This document shows positions 6,373 through 13,590 of a stretch of DNA of 14,620 nt, in pieces; within the stretch, counting starts at the first letter, position 1, and every line of letters starts with the position of its first letter. Under the pieces are notes generated by a model. The model worked only from the letters and a program-made list of their open reading frames with translations. It had not been told where the DNA came from and made no database searches. The position numbers were made by a program, and so were the translations under genes. The stretch lies in the NCBI GenBank assembly GCA_023392755.1, contig JAEWNM010000003.1:1-14620 (forward strand), read 5' to 3'. Source of the stretch: Bacillota bacterium (GTDB lineage Bacteria; Bacillota; Clostridia; Christensenellales; Aristaeellaceae).

Positions 6373-6585
6373 ATGTCAATCGTTGAACCTACCATTGTGG
6401 AACTGGGCGAAAAGGTGGACTGCCGCTACACCCTGGTGGTAGAGACTGCCAAGCGCGCGCGTCAGCTGGTAGCCGGGGGGCAGCCGCTTCTGGACCGCAA
6501 GGAGATGAAGCCTTTGAAGCTGGCGGTGGAGGAGATCAACCGCGGCCTGATTACCTACTCCCGCAAAGCGGAGGATGATGAGTGA
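6373..6585 (+). CDS. rpoZ: DNA-directed RNA polymerase omega subunit
   Basis: The product is 70 aa, the small Bacillota form. It has the conserved pattern of a Y-TLVVETAKRARQL helix followed by KPLKLAVEEINRG, which in omega packs against the beta-prime C-terminus and aids polymerase assembly. GAGGAGG lies 8 nt before the start. It follows gmk by 21 nt and its last 8 nt overlap the coaBC reading frame if coaBC starts at 6578, consistent with translational coupling. Confidence 0.93.
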   Translation: MSIVEPTIVELGEKVDCRYTLVVETAKRARQLVAGGQPLLDRKEMKPLKLAVEEINRGLITYSRKAEDDE

Positions 6586-7786
6586 CATGATGCTGCGGGG
6601 AAAGGATATCGTACTTGGGGTGACGGGGGGCATTGCCGCCTACAAGGCGGTAGAGGTGGCCTCCCGCCTTAGGAAGCTTGATGCGCAGGTGTTTGTTGTC
6701 ATGACAAAAAACGCTTGTGAGTTTGTCACGCCCCTTACCTTTGAAACGATTTCCAACCACCCTGTGGTAACGGACACCTTTGACCGGCCGGAAACCTGGG
6801 AAGTGGAGCATATCGCGCTGGCCAAGCGGGCTTCGCTGTTTTGCATCGCGCCCGCCACGGCCAACATCCTGGCCAAAATGGCGCACGGCATTGCCGACGA
6901 CATGCTTTCCACAACGGTGCTGGCTACCCGCGCCCCGCTGCTTGTGGCCCCTGCCATGAATACAAACATGTGGGAGGCGGAGGCCACCCGGGAGAATATG
7001 CGGGTGCTGGCCATGCGCGGCGTTATGACCGTAGGGCCGGGTACGGGTTTTCTGGCCGAAGGCACGGAGGGCGTGGGCCGCATGGCCGAACCGCAGGAGA
7101 TTGTGGAGGCGATTGCGGCCTGCCTGACGCAAAAGCAGGATATGGCCGGCTTGCGCGTGCTTGTGACGGCCGGACCCACCAGGGAACGGCTGGACCCGGT
7201 GCGCTATCTCACCAACGATTCATCCGGGAAAATGGGCTATGCCATTGCCGGGCAGGCCCAAAAACGCGGCGCATGTGTGACGCTGGTGAGCGGCCCCGTG
7301 CATTTGCCTGTTCCGTACGGCGTTGCGTTGGTGAATGTTGAGACAACGATGGATTTGCACAAGGTGATGCTGTCCCGCTGCATTGAGAACGACGTCATCA
7401 TACAGGCGGCGGCACCGGCGGATTATCGCTTTATGAACACAAGCACCCAAAAGATAAAAAAGCATGGGGCAGAACCGCTGACCCTTCAAATGGCGGAGAA
7501 CCCGGACATTGCCGCGGCTGTGGGCGAACGCAAAAAGCCGGGGCAGATACTGGTGTGCTTTGCCGCAGAAACAGAAAGCCTTGTGGAAAACGCAAGGGCG
7601 AAATTGACAAAGAAGAACGCGGATATGGTTGTGGCCAACGATGTAACCGCGCCCGGCGCGGGTTTTTCGGTGGATACAAATATCGCCACGCTGATTACAA
7701 AAGACGGCGCGCTGGCGCGCCCGATGCAAAGCAAGGCACAATTGGCGGACGATATACTGGATATGGTGCTGGCGCTGAAAAAGTGA
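6578..7786 (+). CDS. coaBC: Bifunctional phosphopantothenoylcysteine decarboxylase / phosphopantothenate-cysteine ligase
   Basis: It makes 4'-phosphopantetheine in coenzyme A synthesis. CoaB joins cysteine to phosphopantothenate and the FMN-dependent CoaC domain decarboxylates the product. From 6578 it is 402 aa. CoaC (about 1-190) shows VTGGIAAYK, EVEHIA with the active-site His, APATAN, PAMNTNMW and GVGRMAEP. CoaB follows with VTAGPTRERLDPVR, NDSSGKMG and the KIKK lysines. Codon choice at the start is ambiguous: ATGs at 6575, 6578, 6587 and 6590 are all in frame and share GGAGG (6570-6574). Homology favours 6587 or 6590 (MLRGKDIVLGVTGG). Within CoaC, the segment that usually reads LACG, carrying the catalytic Cys, reads LAEG here. 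It is the last gene of its operon; priA does not follow. Confidence 0.93.
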   Translation: MSDMMLRGKDIVLGVTGGIAAYKAVEVASRLRKLDAQVFVVMTKNACEFVTPLTFETISNHPVVTDTFDRPETWEVEHIALAKRASLFCIAPATANILAKMAHGIADDMLSTTVLATRAPLLVAPAMNTNMWEAEATRENMRVLAMRGVMTVGPGTGFLAEGTEGVGRMAEPQEIVEAIAACLTQKQDMAGLRVLVTAGPTRERLDPVRYLTNDSSGKMGYAIAGQAQKRGACVTLVSGPVHLPVPYGVALVNVETTMDLHKVMLSRCIENDVIIQAAAPADYRFMNTSTQKIKKHGAEPLTLQMAENPDIAAAVGERKKPGQILVCFAAETESLVENARAKLTKKNADMVVANDVTAPGAGFSVDTNIATLITKDGALARPMQSKAQLADDILDMVLALKK

Positions 7787-7826
7787 AACCGCATTCAATG
7801 CGCCTATATCCCGCGACCTATGGAAC

Positions 7827-7883
7827 AATGCCCCCAATACCTTCGGACCTGGCAGAAGCCAAGTGTGACGGCAAGGGGGCATT
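7827..7883 (+). terminator. Long inverted repeat at the coaBC/argH-like convergent junction, probable terminator
   Basis: AATGCCCCC (7827-7835) and GGGGGCATT (7875-7883) are perfect 9-nt complements around a 39-nt loop that contains a small TGGC/GCCA hairpin. The plus-strand downstream sequence is AT-rich but lacks a clean T-run; the minus side has none. It probably ends the coaBC operon, possibly weakly. The rest of the 117-nt gap holds nothing I recognise. Confidence 0.5.
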
Positions 7884-7903
7884 TATTACTGTATTATAAT
7901 GAG

Positions 7904-9403
7904 TTAGTCTGCAGTGTATGCCCCGAGGCTGGCCTTTAGAAGGTTCTTGGCCAGAGTGAGGTTTTGAGCGAGCGCCTGCGTCTCCTCCCGGCACGCAATA
8001 AAGCGCTGCTGCCGGGCATGGAGCATGCGAAGAAGCTCGCTGGGAGCCGGCCCGCCGGTAGCGCCGCGGATTTTGACAAAATGGCCGGGGTCCAGCGCTT
8101 TTCTGATGAGCGCCTCATCCACCGGTGTATCGCCGCCCAGCAATTCCTGCAAAAGCTCGGCATGCAGGTCCTCCTGGGTGAGGCCTCTGGCGTGCAGCGC
8201 GCGGATAATGGTGCTGGTGATGCGGTGGCTTTCCCTGAAGGACAGGCCTTTTTCCCTGACCAGCGTATCCGCCAGCTCCGTGGCGGTAATAAACCCTTCC
8301 CCGGCACGTTTGCACATCAAATCCTTCTGGATTTCCATGGTGGCAAAGTTGACGGTCAGCAGCGAAAGCACACGTACGGCGCAGGTGACGGCATTGTACA
8401 GATACGGCTGAAGCTGTTCCTCAGAATCCACCATGTCGCCAAAGGGCGTATTGTGCAGCAGCGCAAATGCGGCCTGGGCATTGGAAATCAACGCGCTGGC
8501 GATGGGCCGGGCATGCTCCAGGGAGGATGGGTTCCGCTTTTGGGGCATAATGCTGCTGATCTGCACATAAGGGTCGGCCAAACGGTAGTAGCCATACTCG
8601 CGCGTGCAAAAATCCAGCGTATCCTTAAGGAAGCGGGAGAGGTCAACACCCAGGGTGACAAGGGCGGAGGCTGTCTCGGTAAGGTAATCCACGCCGGCGA
8701 TGGCGTCGTAGGAGTTTTCCACCAGACCGTCAAAGCCCAGCAGCGCGCACATGCGCTCCCTGCTGATGGGAAAGCCGGTGGTTGTGATGGCGGCCGCGCC
8801 GATGGGGGACAGGTTTACGCAGTGGTACGCCGACGAAAGCCGTTTCATGCTGCGTTCCAGCCCATCGTAAAATGCAAGCAGATAATGGGCCAGCGTGGTA
8901 GGCTGGGCGGGCTGGGTATGGGTATAAGCCGGCATCAGCGTATCCACATGATCGGAAGCCACATTAAGAAGCGTTTCCATAAAGCGCGAAACGGCTTCCA
9001 TGCAGCCTAGCACCTTAAGCCGCAAAGCCATGCGGAACTGGCAGATGCCCACATCGTTGCGGCTGCGGGCAATATGCAGCCGTCCTGCCAGGTCCGCGCC
9101 GATTTCCTCCGACAGCGCCTTTTCCAGCATGAAAAACATATCTTCATATCTGGGATCGTAGGACGCATTGGAAAAATCCCGCTGGCCCACCGCATTCAGC
9201 CCGCGGATGATACCCTTCGCATCAGCTTCGGTGATGATATTCTGCTCGCGCAGCATGACCGCGTGGGCCAGGCTGATCTCCAGAAAAGCATGGTAATAAT
9301 GGTCGCGCTGCGTGTTGAAGACGGGCTCCAGCACAGCATCGGCAAACGTTTTTCCGGGGAAGGCAAGACCGTCGTATTCCCTTATTTCTTCCCGAATGCG
9401 CAT
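7904..9403 (-). CDS. ArgH-family lyase (aspartase/fumarase superfamily), substrate uncertain
   Basis: The product is 499 aa. Start ATG at 9403-9401 follows GGAAGG. Superfamily motifs are HIARSRNDV (110-118), YTHTQPAQP (160-168; general acid region), and the mobile loop SSIMPQKRNP (283-292; catalytic Ser, Lys, Asn). The C-terminal domain is clearly ArgH-like: ATELADTLV, GLSFRESHR and GATGGPAPSELL. True ArgH cleaves argininosuccinate to arginine and fumarate. Several substrate-region segments differ from typical ArgH. The N-terminal motif before the first helix is absent, and the usual DAVSDRDF reads DAIAGVDY (233-240). It is also somewhat longer than the usual ~460 aa. No argG or other arginine gene is nearby. 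It is the last gene of a sugar-uptake operon, 22 nt after the hydrolase. A lyase acting on a C-N or C-O adduct of the imported compound is inference. Confidence 0.75.
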   Translation of the reverse strand: MRIREEIREYDGLAFPGKTFADAVLEPVFNTQRDHYYHAFLEISLAHAVMLREQNIITEADAKGIIRGLNAVGQRDFSNASYDPRYEDMFFMLEKALSEEIGADLAGRLHIARSRNDVGICQFRMALRLKVLGCMEAVSRFMETLLNVASDHVDTLMPAYTHTQPAQPTTLAHYLLAFYDGLERSMKRLSSAYHCVNLSPIGAAAITTTGFPISRERMCALLGFDGLVENSYDAIAGVDYLTETASALVTLGVDLSRFLKDTLDFCTREYGYYRLADPYVQISSIMPQKRNPSSLEHARPIASALISNAQAAFALLHNTPFGDMVDSEEQLQPYLYNAVTCAVRVLSLLTVNFATMEIQKDLMCKRAGEGFITATELADTLVREKGLSFRESHRITSTIIRALHARGLTQEDLHAELLQELLGGDTPVDEALIRKALDPGHFVKIRGATGGPAPSELLRMLHARQQRFIACREETQALAQNLTLAKNLLKASLGAYTAD

Positions 9404-9425
9404 ACAGCATGTCCTTCCTTTGCCA

Positions 9426-10343
9426 TCAACGAATCTTTAGCAGCGTTTTTGCATTGCCCGAAAAGATCAAATCGATATCGCCATCAGGCATGCCCAGTTC
9501 CACGCAGTCCCGCATCTGCGCATCAAAATATGGGCGTACGAAGCCGCGCGGGAACCAAAAGGAATCTGTGCCGAATAATATGCGGGATGGGCCGATGGTT
9601 TGATAGAATTTTTGGAAAAGGTCGCGCACTGTAAGCGGATAAGGCATCCAGCGCGTCCATTGATTGGAGCCGGAGGTATCGATGTATATGTTGGGGCAGG
9701 CCCAGGCCAAAAAGAGCGTATCCTTTGTTTCTCCGCAGCCGAAATGGGGGATGACAAAAGGTATGGAAGGATGCGCCTTCGCAACGTCGTGGATCACCAT
9801 GGGGCTCATGTTCACATGGCGGGCGATGCCCCCGGCGCCGCCCAGAATGCCGAAATGGATCAAAACGGGAATCCCGTACTCCTCGCATACCTCCCACACG
9901 GGCTCAAGGGACGGGTCGTCCAGCGCCGTATCAACGGCCGGGCCGAGTATTTTATAGCCCCTCAGGCCAAGATGGGTGACAGCGTGCCTGAGCTTCTCGG
10001 CGGCATCCTTTTCATCCGGGTTATGATGGGCAAAAGCAATGAACCGGTCCGGCGCGAGGCTTGCGACATGGGAAGCAATGTCGTTGTTGCCGCAGGTCAC
10101 AAAGACCATGTGGGAGATGTCGTTCTTGTCCATCTCGGCCAGCCACATCTTTGCGGTGGTGCCCACATCCTCCTCTGGCGGCAAAGGCTTGTCAAACCGC
10201 CAGGCCTTGCGCCAGCGATCCTGCTGCACCTTGTTCTTTTCCTGAACGATGCGCCATTTTTCTTCGCCGTATGTCTCCTGATAGGATTTTCCAAGTGAAT
10301 ATCCAGCCACGCCGAAGTGCACATGAAAATCAATTATGGACAT
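9426..10343 (-). CDS. Amidohydrolase family 2 (Amidohydro_2) metal-dependent hydrolase
   Basis: The product is 305 aa with no signal peptide, so it is cytosolic. GGGAGG lies 7 nt before ATG 10343-10341. It has the whole TIM-barrel metal set: HVH (His7, His9), LIHFG (His163), IPHFG (His200) and FGTDS (Asp260), plus the family's final NAKTLL. The family (COG2159-like) includes decarboxylases such as ACMSD, and lactonases and hydrolases of sugar or aromatic acids; the reaction cannot be chosen from motifs. The start is 15 nt after the permease stop and the gene ends 22 nt before the ArgH-like lyase, so these two enzymes are probably consecutive steps on the same imported substrate. Confidence 0.85.
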   Translation of the reverse strand: MSIIDFHVHFGVAGYSLGKSYQETYGEEKWRIVQEKNKVQQDRWRKAWRFDKPLPPEEDVGTTAKMWLAEMDKNDISHMVFVTCGNNDIASHVASLAPDRFIAFAHHNPDEKDAAEKLRHAVTHLGLRGYKILGPAVDTALDDPSLEPVWEVCEEYGIPVLIHFGILGGAGGIARHVNMSPMVIHDVAKAHPSIPFVIPHFGCGETKDTLFLAWACPNIYIDTSGSNQWTRWMPYPLTVRDLFQKFYQTIGPSRILFGTDSFWFPRGFVRPYFDAQMRDCVELGMPDGDIDLIFSGNAKTLLKIR

Positions 10344-10358
10344 AGGAAGACCTCCCGA

Positions 10359-11183
10359 TCAAGATTTCATGCCGGAGAGATGGATGCCTTCAATAATCTG
10401 TTTTTGAAATACCATAAACACAATCAAAACGGGCACGGTGGCCATGGAGGCGGCGGCCATGATCAGCTCCCATTGCGAGCCGGCGTCTGTGGAAAACAGG
10501 GACAGGCCCACCGGCAGCGTATACAGGTCATAGTTGCTGACGATGATGACCGGCCAGAGGAAGGCATTCCAGTTTCCAAGGAAGGTGAAGATGGCCAGAG
10601 CGGAAATGGCCGGCTTGATAAGCGGCAGTGCGATGCGCCAATAGATGCCAAATTCATTCAGCCCGTCGATGCGCGCGGCCTCGATCAGGTCGTTGGGCAC
10701 GCCTTCAAAAAACTGGCGGATCATGAATATGCCAAAGGCTGAAATCACACCGGGGAACATGATGGACCAGTATGTATTGATCCAGCCAAGGCTGCTGCTC
10801 ATCAGATACCAGGGTATGACCAGCATCTCCGTGGGCACCATCAATGTGGAGAGGATGACGATAAATATCAGATTCTTTCCCGGAAAGCTCATTTTGCACA
10901 GCGTATAGCCCGTAAGCGTGTCAAAGCAAAGCACGGAGGCCGTAGTGACAACGCCGATGAACATGCTGTTGGAAAACCAGCGCAAAAAGCTGGTTTTGCC
11001 AAGAACCGTGGCGTAGTTTGCCGCGACAAAGGGCTTGGGGATCAGCGAAAAGCTGTAGATATCCGAGCCGGTTTTGAAGGAAGTAAGAACCATCCATATA
11101 AAAGGGAAAAGCATAAGGAAGCCGCCGATGGAAAGCAGCACATACATCCACGGCAAATCCCCATGCCTGCGTTTTGCTTTCAT
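10359..11183 (-). CDS. Carbohydrate ABC transporter permease (MalG/UgpE type)
   Basis: The product is 274 aa with about six hydrophobic segments. The binding-protein-dependent transport EAA loop is at 168-190 (EAARIDGLNEFG, then RIALPLIKP) and docks the cytosolic ATPase. The short N-terminus before the first membrane span and the KQIIEGIHLSG C-terminus are typical of the MalG-like partner. The ribosome site GGAGGG is 6 nt upstream and overlaps the end of the preceding permease (TGAGGAGG), only 12 nt separating the two genes. It should pair with that permease as a heterodimer in the cytoplasmic membrane. Confidence 0.93.
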   Translation of the reverse strand: MKAKRRHGDLPWMYVLLSIGGFLMLFPFIWMVLTSFKTGSDIYSFSLIPKPFVAANYATVLGKTSFLRWFSNSMFIGVVTTASVLCFDTLTGYTLCKMSFPGKNLIFIVILSTLMVPTEMLVIPWYLMSSSLGWINTYWSIMFPGVISAFGIFMIRQFFEGVPNDLIEAARIDGLNEFGIYWRIALPLIKPAISALAIFTFLGNWNAFLWPVIIVSNYDLYTLPVGLSLFSTDAGSQWELIMAAASMATVPVLIVFMVFQKQIIEGIHLSGMKS

Positions 11184-11195
11184 GCACTGCCCTCC

Positions 11196-12113
11196 TCAAT
11201 ATTCAATCTTCTTGTTCAGAACCTTCATCTGGAAAAGGGAAATGATCAGTATGCAAAGGAAAAGCGTAACCGTCATGGCGCTGGCATAGCCCATATTGAA
11301 GCTTTGGAAGCCCGTTTGATAGATGTAGTGCACGATGCTGTTGGTGGAATTGAGCGGCCCGCCTGTGCCCTGAAAGCTTATGTTTTTTATCTGGGTAAAG
11401 ATTTGAAGCGTCTGTATCATGGTCATGACGCTCAAGTATACCAACGTTGGGTTTAAAAGCGGCAGGGTGATGTGCAGAAACTGGCGCCACGGCTTCGCGC
11501 CGTCCATGGACGCCGCCTCATAATAGACCGCGGGGATTTGCTTGAGCCCGGCCAGGAAAATGATGACCTTGAAGCCAAGGCTTTGCCATACCACGTTGGA
11601 GGCTACGACATAGATGGCCTGGGCTGTGCTGCCCATAAAGGGCTGCGCCTGCAGGCCGACGGACAGGAGTACGTTGTTGATGATGCCGCCGGTTTTCATG
11701 AACAGCCATCTCCACACCCAGGAGACGGCGACAACGCTGGTGACATACGGTATAAAGTACAAAACGCGGAAGAAACCGACCCCGTGTTTGATGCGGTTGA
11801 GCATCAGTGCGATGCACAGGGCCAGGATCAGCCCGATGGGCACGCAAAGCAGAACATAGTACAGCGTATTGCCGATCACTTTGATGAAAGCAGCGTCGGA
11901 AAACAGCTTTGCATAGTTGCTAAAGCCGACGAACGGCGTGTCGGAGGAAAGGATATTCCACTTTCGTACGCTGATATTGAACGCCGAAAAGACAGGATAG
12001 ATGCGTATCCAAACAAAGAAAACGAGGGGGATGGCGAGGAACGCATATGCCCAGAGCGCCTGCTGCTGCCGTAACGACAGCCCCCTTCTCTTCTTCACGG
12101 TCTGCCTAAGCAT
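11196..12113 (-). CDS. Carbohydrate ABC transporter permease (MalF/UgpA type)
   Basis: The product is 305 aa. ATG 12113-12111 is chosen because AGGAGG lies 8 nt upstream; the open frame extends further upstream without a ribosome site and into a hairpin. About six transmembrane segments follow a basic cytosolic N-terminus (KKRRG). The EAA loop is at 199-222 (EAASMDGAKPWR, then HITLPLLNP). The N-terminal pattern of a first span followed by FVGFSNYAKLF is characteristic of UgpA/MalF-type sugar permeases. It lies between the sugar-binding protein and the second permease, the normal order for CUT1 importers. The gene is separated from the binding-protein gene by a strong hairpin. Confidence 0.93.
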   Translation of the reverse strand: MLRQTVKKRRGLSLRQQQALWAYAFLAIPLVFFVWIRIYPVFSAFNISVRKWNILSSDTPFVGFSNYAKLFSDAAFIKVIGNTLYYVLLCVPIGLILALCIALMLNRIKHGVGFFRVLYFIPYVTSVVAVSWVWRWLFMKTGGIINNVLLSVGLQAQPFMGSTAQAIYVVASNVVWQSLGFKVIIFLAGLKQIPAVYYEAASMDGAKPWRQFLHITLPLLNPTLVYLSVMTMIQTLQIFTQIKNISFQGTGGPLNSTNSIVHYIYQTGFQSFNMGYASAMTVTLFLCILIISLFQMKVLNKKIEY

Positions 12114-12160
12114 TGCTCTTTCCTCCTGTGTGCTGTAGCACAATCGTGGAGTCATAAAGC

Positions 12161-12194
12161 GGGGACGCCCTTTCAAAGAGCAAAGAGCGTCCCC
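12161..12194 (-). other. Intercistronic hairpin after the sugar-binding protein gene
   Basis: A 13-bp stem with one wobble (GGGGACGCTCTTT with AAAGGGCGTCCCC) starts 9 nt after the binding-protein stop. No T-run follows on the minus strand (GCTTTATGAC), so it looks like a processing or stabilising structure, or partial terminator, rather than a full stop. A small 6-2-6 dyad, TGTGCT-GT-AGCACA (12129-12142), lies between it and the permease ribosome site. Confidence 0.65.
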
Positions 12195-12203
12195 GGGGCA
12201 ATA

Positions 12204-13463
12204 TTAATCGTTCCAGTAGGAATCCAGTATCGCCTGCGCTTGCCCCACCGCGTAGTCGAGCGCTTCACGGGGGTCCATGCCCTCCATCAAAACCATATTG
12301 ATGGCGTCCAGAATGACCTGGCGGTCAGCGGCTTCATCCACATAGAAGTAAGAGGTGGCAACCGGCAGCATCTTGATGAAGGGGGCCAGCAACTCGTTGG
12401 CCAGAAGTTCTTCATCCTGGGCAATAGAGGTGCGGGCGCCGATCTCGCCGATATTCAGCGTCCAACGCTTCATGACTTCCTGGGAAGTTAAGAAGGCCAA
12501 GAATTTTTCACTGGCTTCCAGTTCCTTGCCTTCTACGCCCTTGAGAATGCCGTTGGTCCAGAAGGAGCCGAAGGAGGAGGAAACGCCGTTGTTGGAGGGG
12601 AGTACGGTTACGCCGTAGTGCAGGTCCTTGTCATTGGCAAGGGTGCCAAGGCGGAAGGAACCGTCGATGGTCATGGCGGCGGCACCCTGGCGGAAAGCCG
12701 TCACATCATCCGTCATGAAATCCTGCTCGCCGACGCGGTGCTTGCTGGCCAGATCACACAGCCACGCAAAGGCTTCATAGCCGCCCTCGGATTTATTCCA
12801 CAGCACGGTGCGGTAATCGTCGGAAAGCGGAGCCTGGCCAAACTGCTGCAATAGGACCGGGCGGAAGTAGGTGTGCAGCTGTCCGCTGGGCTGGAAGGTG
12901 AGCCCCTCCACCTGCAAGGAGCCGTTGGCATCCCGCTTGGTGCAGGCGACCGCCATATTCACCATTTCCTCCAATGTGGAAGGCGGGGCTTCAAAGCCGT
13001 TTTCCGCAAGGATATCCTTGTTGTAGAATAGGCCCAGCGTGCGCACGGCGATGGGAATGGTGTAATACTTGCCGTCGAACTTGTTGATTTTCACCAGCGG
13101 GGCAAAATCAGATTCGATGATATCGGCGGAGAAGGAGGCCGCGGGCAGCTCCTGCAACGCGCCGGCTTTGACATACTTGGGGACCCAGCCGTAGAAGAGG
13201 TTCACGATGTCGGGACCTTCGCCCGCGGCAATCGCGGCGGCCAGCTTTTCCTGGTAGGAGTCGTAGGGGAAGGTGGTCTGCACAACCTTGATGCCGGGGT
13301 TCGCCGCTTCGAATTCGGCAATCAGCTCGGTCATCAGGTTTACTTTAGACTCGTAGAAATACTGCCAATAGTCGATGGTGACGACGTCTTCCGCAAGGCC
13401 CGCAAAGGGTACGGCCATCAGGAGCATGAGCAATGCGACAAGGGCAGACATGGCTTTTTTCAT
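12204..13463 (-). CDS. Extracellular sugar-binding protein of a CUT1-type ABC importer
   Basis: The product is 419 aa, typical of family-1 solute-binding proteins. The ribosome site GAGGAGG is 10 nt upstream of ATG 13463-13461. The N-terminus has a basic MKK, a long hydrophobic core and a probable type I cleavage after AGLA (24). There is no cysteine and so no lipobox, unlike most Bacillota binding proteins. The mature part shows VTIDYWQYF, FEAANPGIKV, GEGPDIVNLF and YYTIPIAVRTLGLFYNKD, all typical of the fold, and Trp/Tyr-rich segments common in sugar sites. It should capture the substrate outside the cell and deliver it to the two permeases. The ligand is unknown; the GlcNAc-kinase-like neighbour hints at an amino sugar or its conjugate. 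Confidence 0.92.
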   Translation of the reverse strand: MKKAMSALVALLMLLMAVPFAGLAEDVVTIDYWQYFYESKVNLMTELIAEFEAANPGIKVVQTTFPYDSYQEKLAAAIAAGEGPDIVNLFYGWVPKYVKAGALQELPAASFSADIIESDFAPLVKINKFDGKYYTIPIAVRTLGLFYNKDILAENGFEAPPSTLEEMVNMAVACTKRDANGSLQVEGLTFQPSGQLHTYFRPVLLQQFGQAPLSDDYRTVLWNKSEGGYEAFAWLCDLASKHRVGEQDFMTDDVTAFRQGAAAMTIDGSFRLGTLANDKDLHYGVTVLPSNNGVSSSFGSFWTNGILKGVEGKELEASEKFLAFLTSQEVMKRWTLNIGEIGARTSIAQDEELLANELLAPFIKMLPVATSYFYVDEAADRQVILDAINMVLMEGMDPREALDYAVGQAQAILDSYWND

Positions 13464-13528
13464 TTTTGGCTTTCCTCCTCATTTTGTCGATCGTATTTCG
13501 AAAAATCGGGGCGCGTCTTTTCCCGCAT
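13460..13528 (-). CDS. Possible 22-codon leader ORF overlapping the start of the sugar-binding protein gene
   Basis: On the minus strand GGAGGG (13539-13534) stands 5 nt before ATG 13528-13526. The frame runs 22 codons (MREKTRPDFSKY followed by DRQNEEESQK) and ends in a TGA that overlaps the ATG of the binding-protein gene as ATGA. The peptide is hydrophilic and highly charged, with no known motif. Its 3' part contains the GAGGAGG ribosome site of the next gene, so some of its sequence is constrained by that. It could be a translational-coupling leader or a chance frame. Confidence 0.3.
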   Translation of the reverse strand: MREKTRPDFSKYDRQNEEESQK

Positions 13529-13578
13529 CAACTCCCTCCGTTATTCGAAGCACAAGGAGAACAGTGGTTACTTGTAAC
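13497..13578. promoter_or_regulatory. Repeats in the 127-nt gap before the sugar-binding protein gene, possible operator region
   Basis: The gap holds an inverted repeat GTTAC-TT-GTAAC (13567-13578) just past the kinase stop. It also holds two TTCGAA sites 47 bp apart (13497-13502 and 13544-13549), each within a similar 11-mer on the minus strand (TTCGAATAACG and TTCGAAATACG). No convincing -35/-10 pair was found on the minus strand. The elements may mark an internal promoter or operator, or be chance. Confidence 0.25.
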
Positions 13579-13590
13579 AGGCGAGCTCTA

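Noticed and set aside
7891..7899. TATAAT-like sequence just beyond the ArgH-like stop, possible promoter
   Set aside because: No acceptable -35 lies 16-18 nt away on either strand and no gene follows in the right direction; AT-rich convergent junctions often contain such matches.
7964..9010. 348-aa plus-strand open frame opposite the ArgH-like gene
   Set aside because: It is antisense to a protein with intact superfamily motifs, has no recognisable domain or ribosome site, and is explained by GC-rich codon bias.
9600..10298. 232-aa plus-strand open frame opposite the amidohydrolase gene
   Set aside because: Its composition is that of an antisense shadow, it has no motif, and the minus-strand gene carries a full metal-binding set.
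12114..12176. 21-residue N-terminal extension of the MalF-type permease
   Set aside because: The extension has no ribosome site and overlaps the intercistronic hairpin, whereas ATG 12113 has AGGAGG at normal spacing and directly precedes the basic cytosolic N-terminus.
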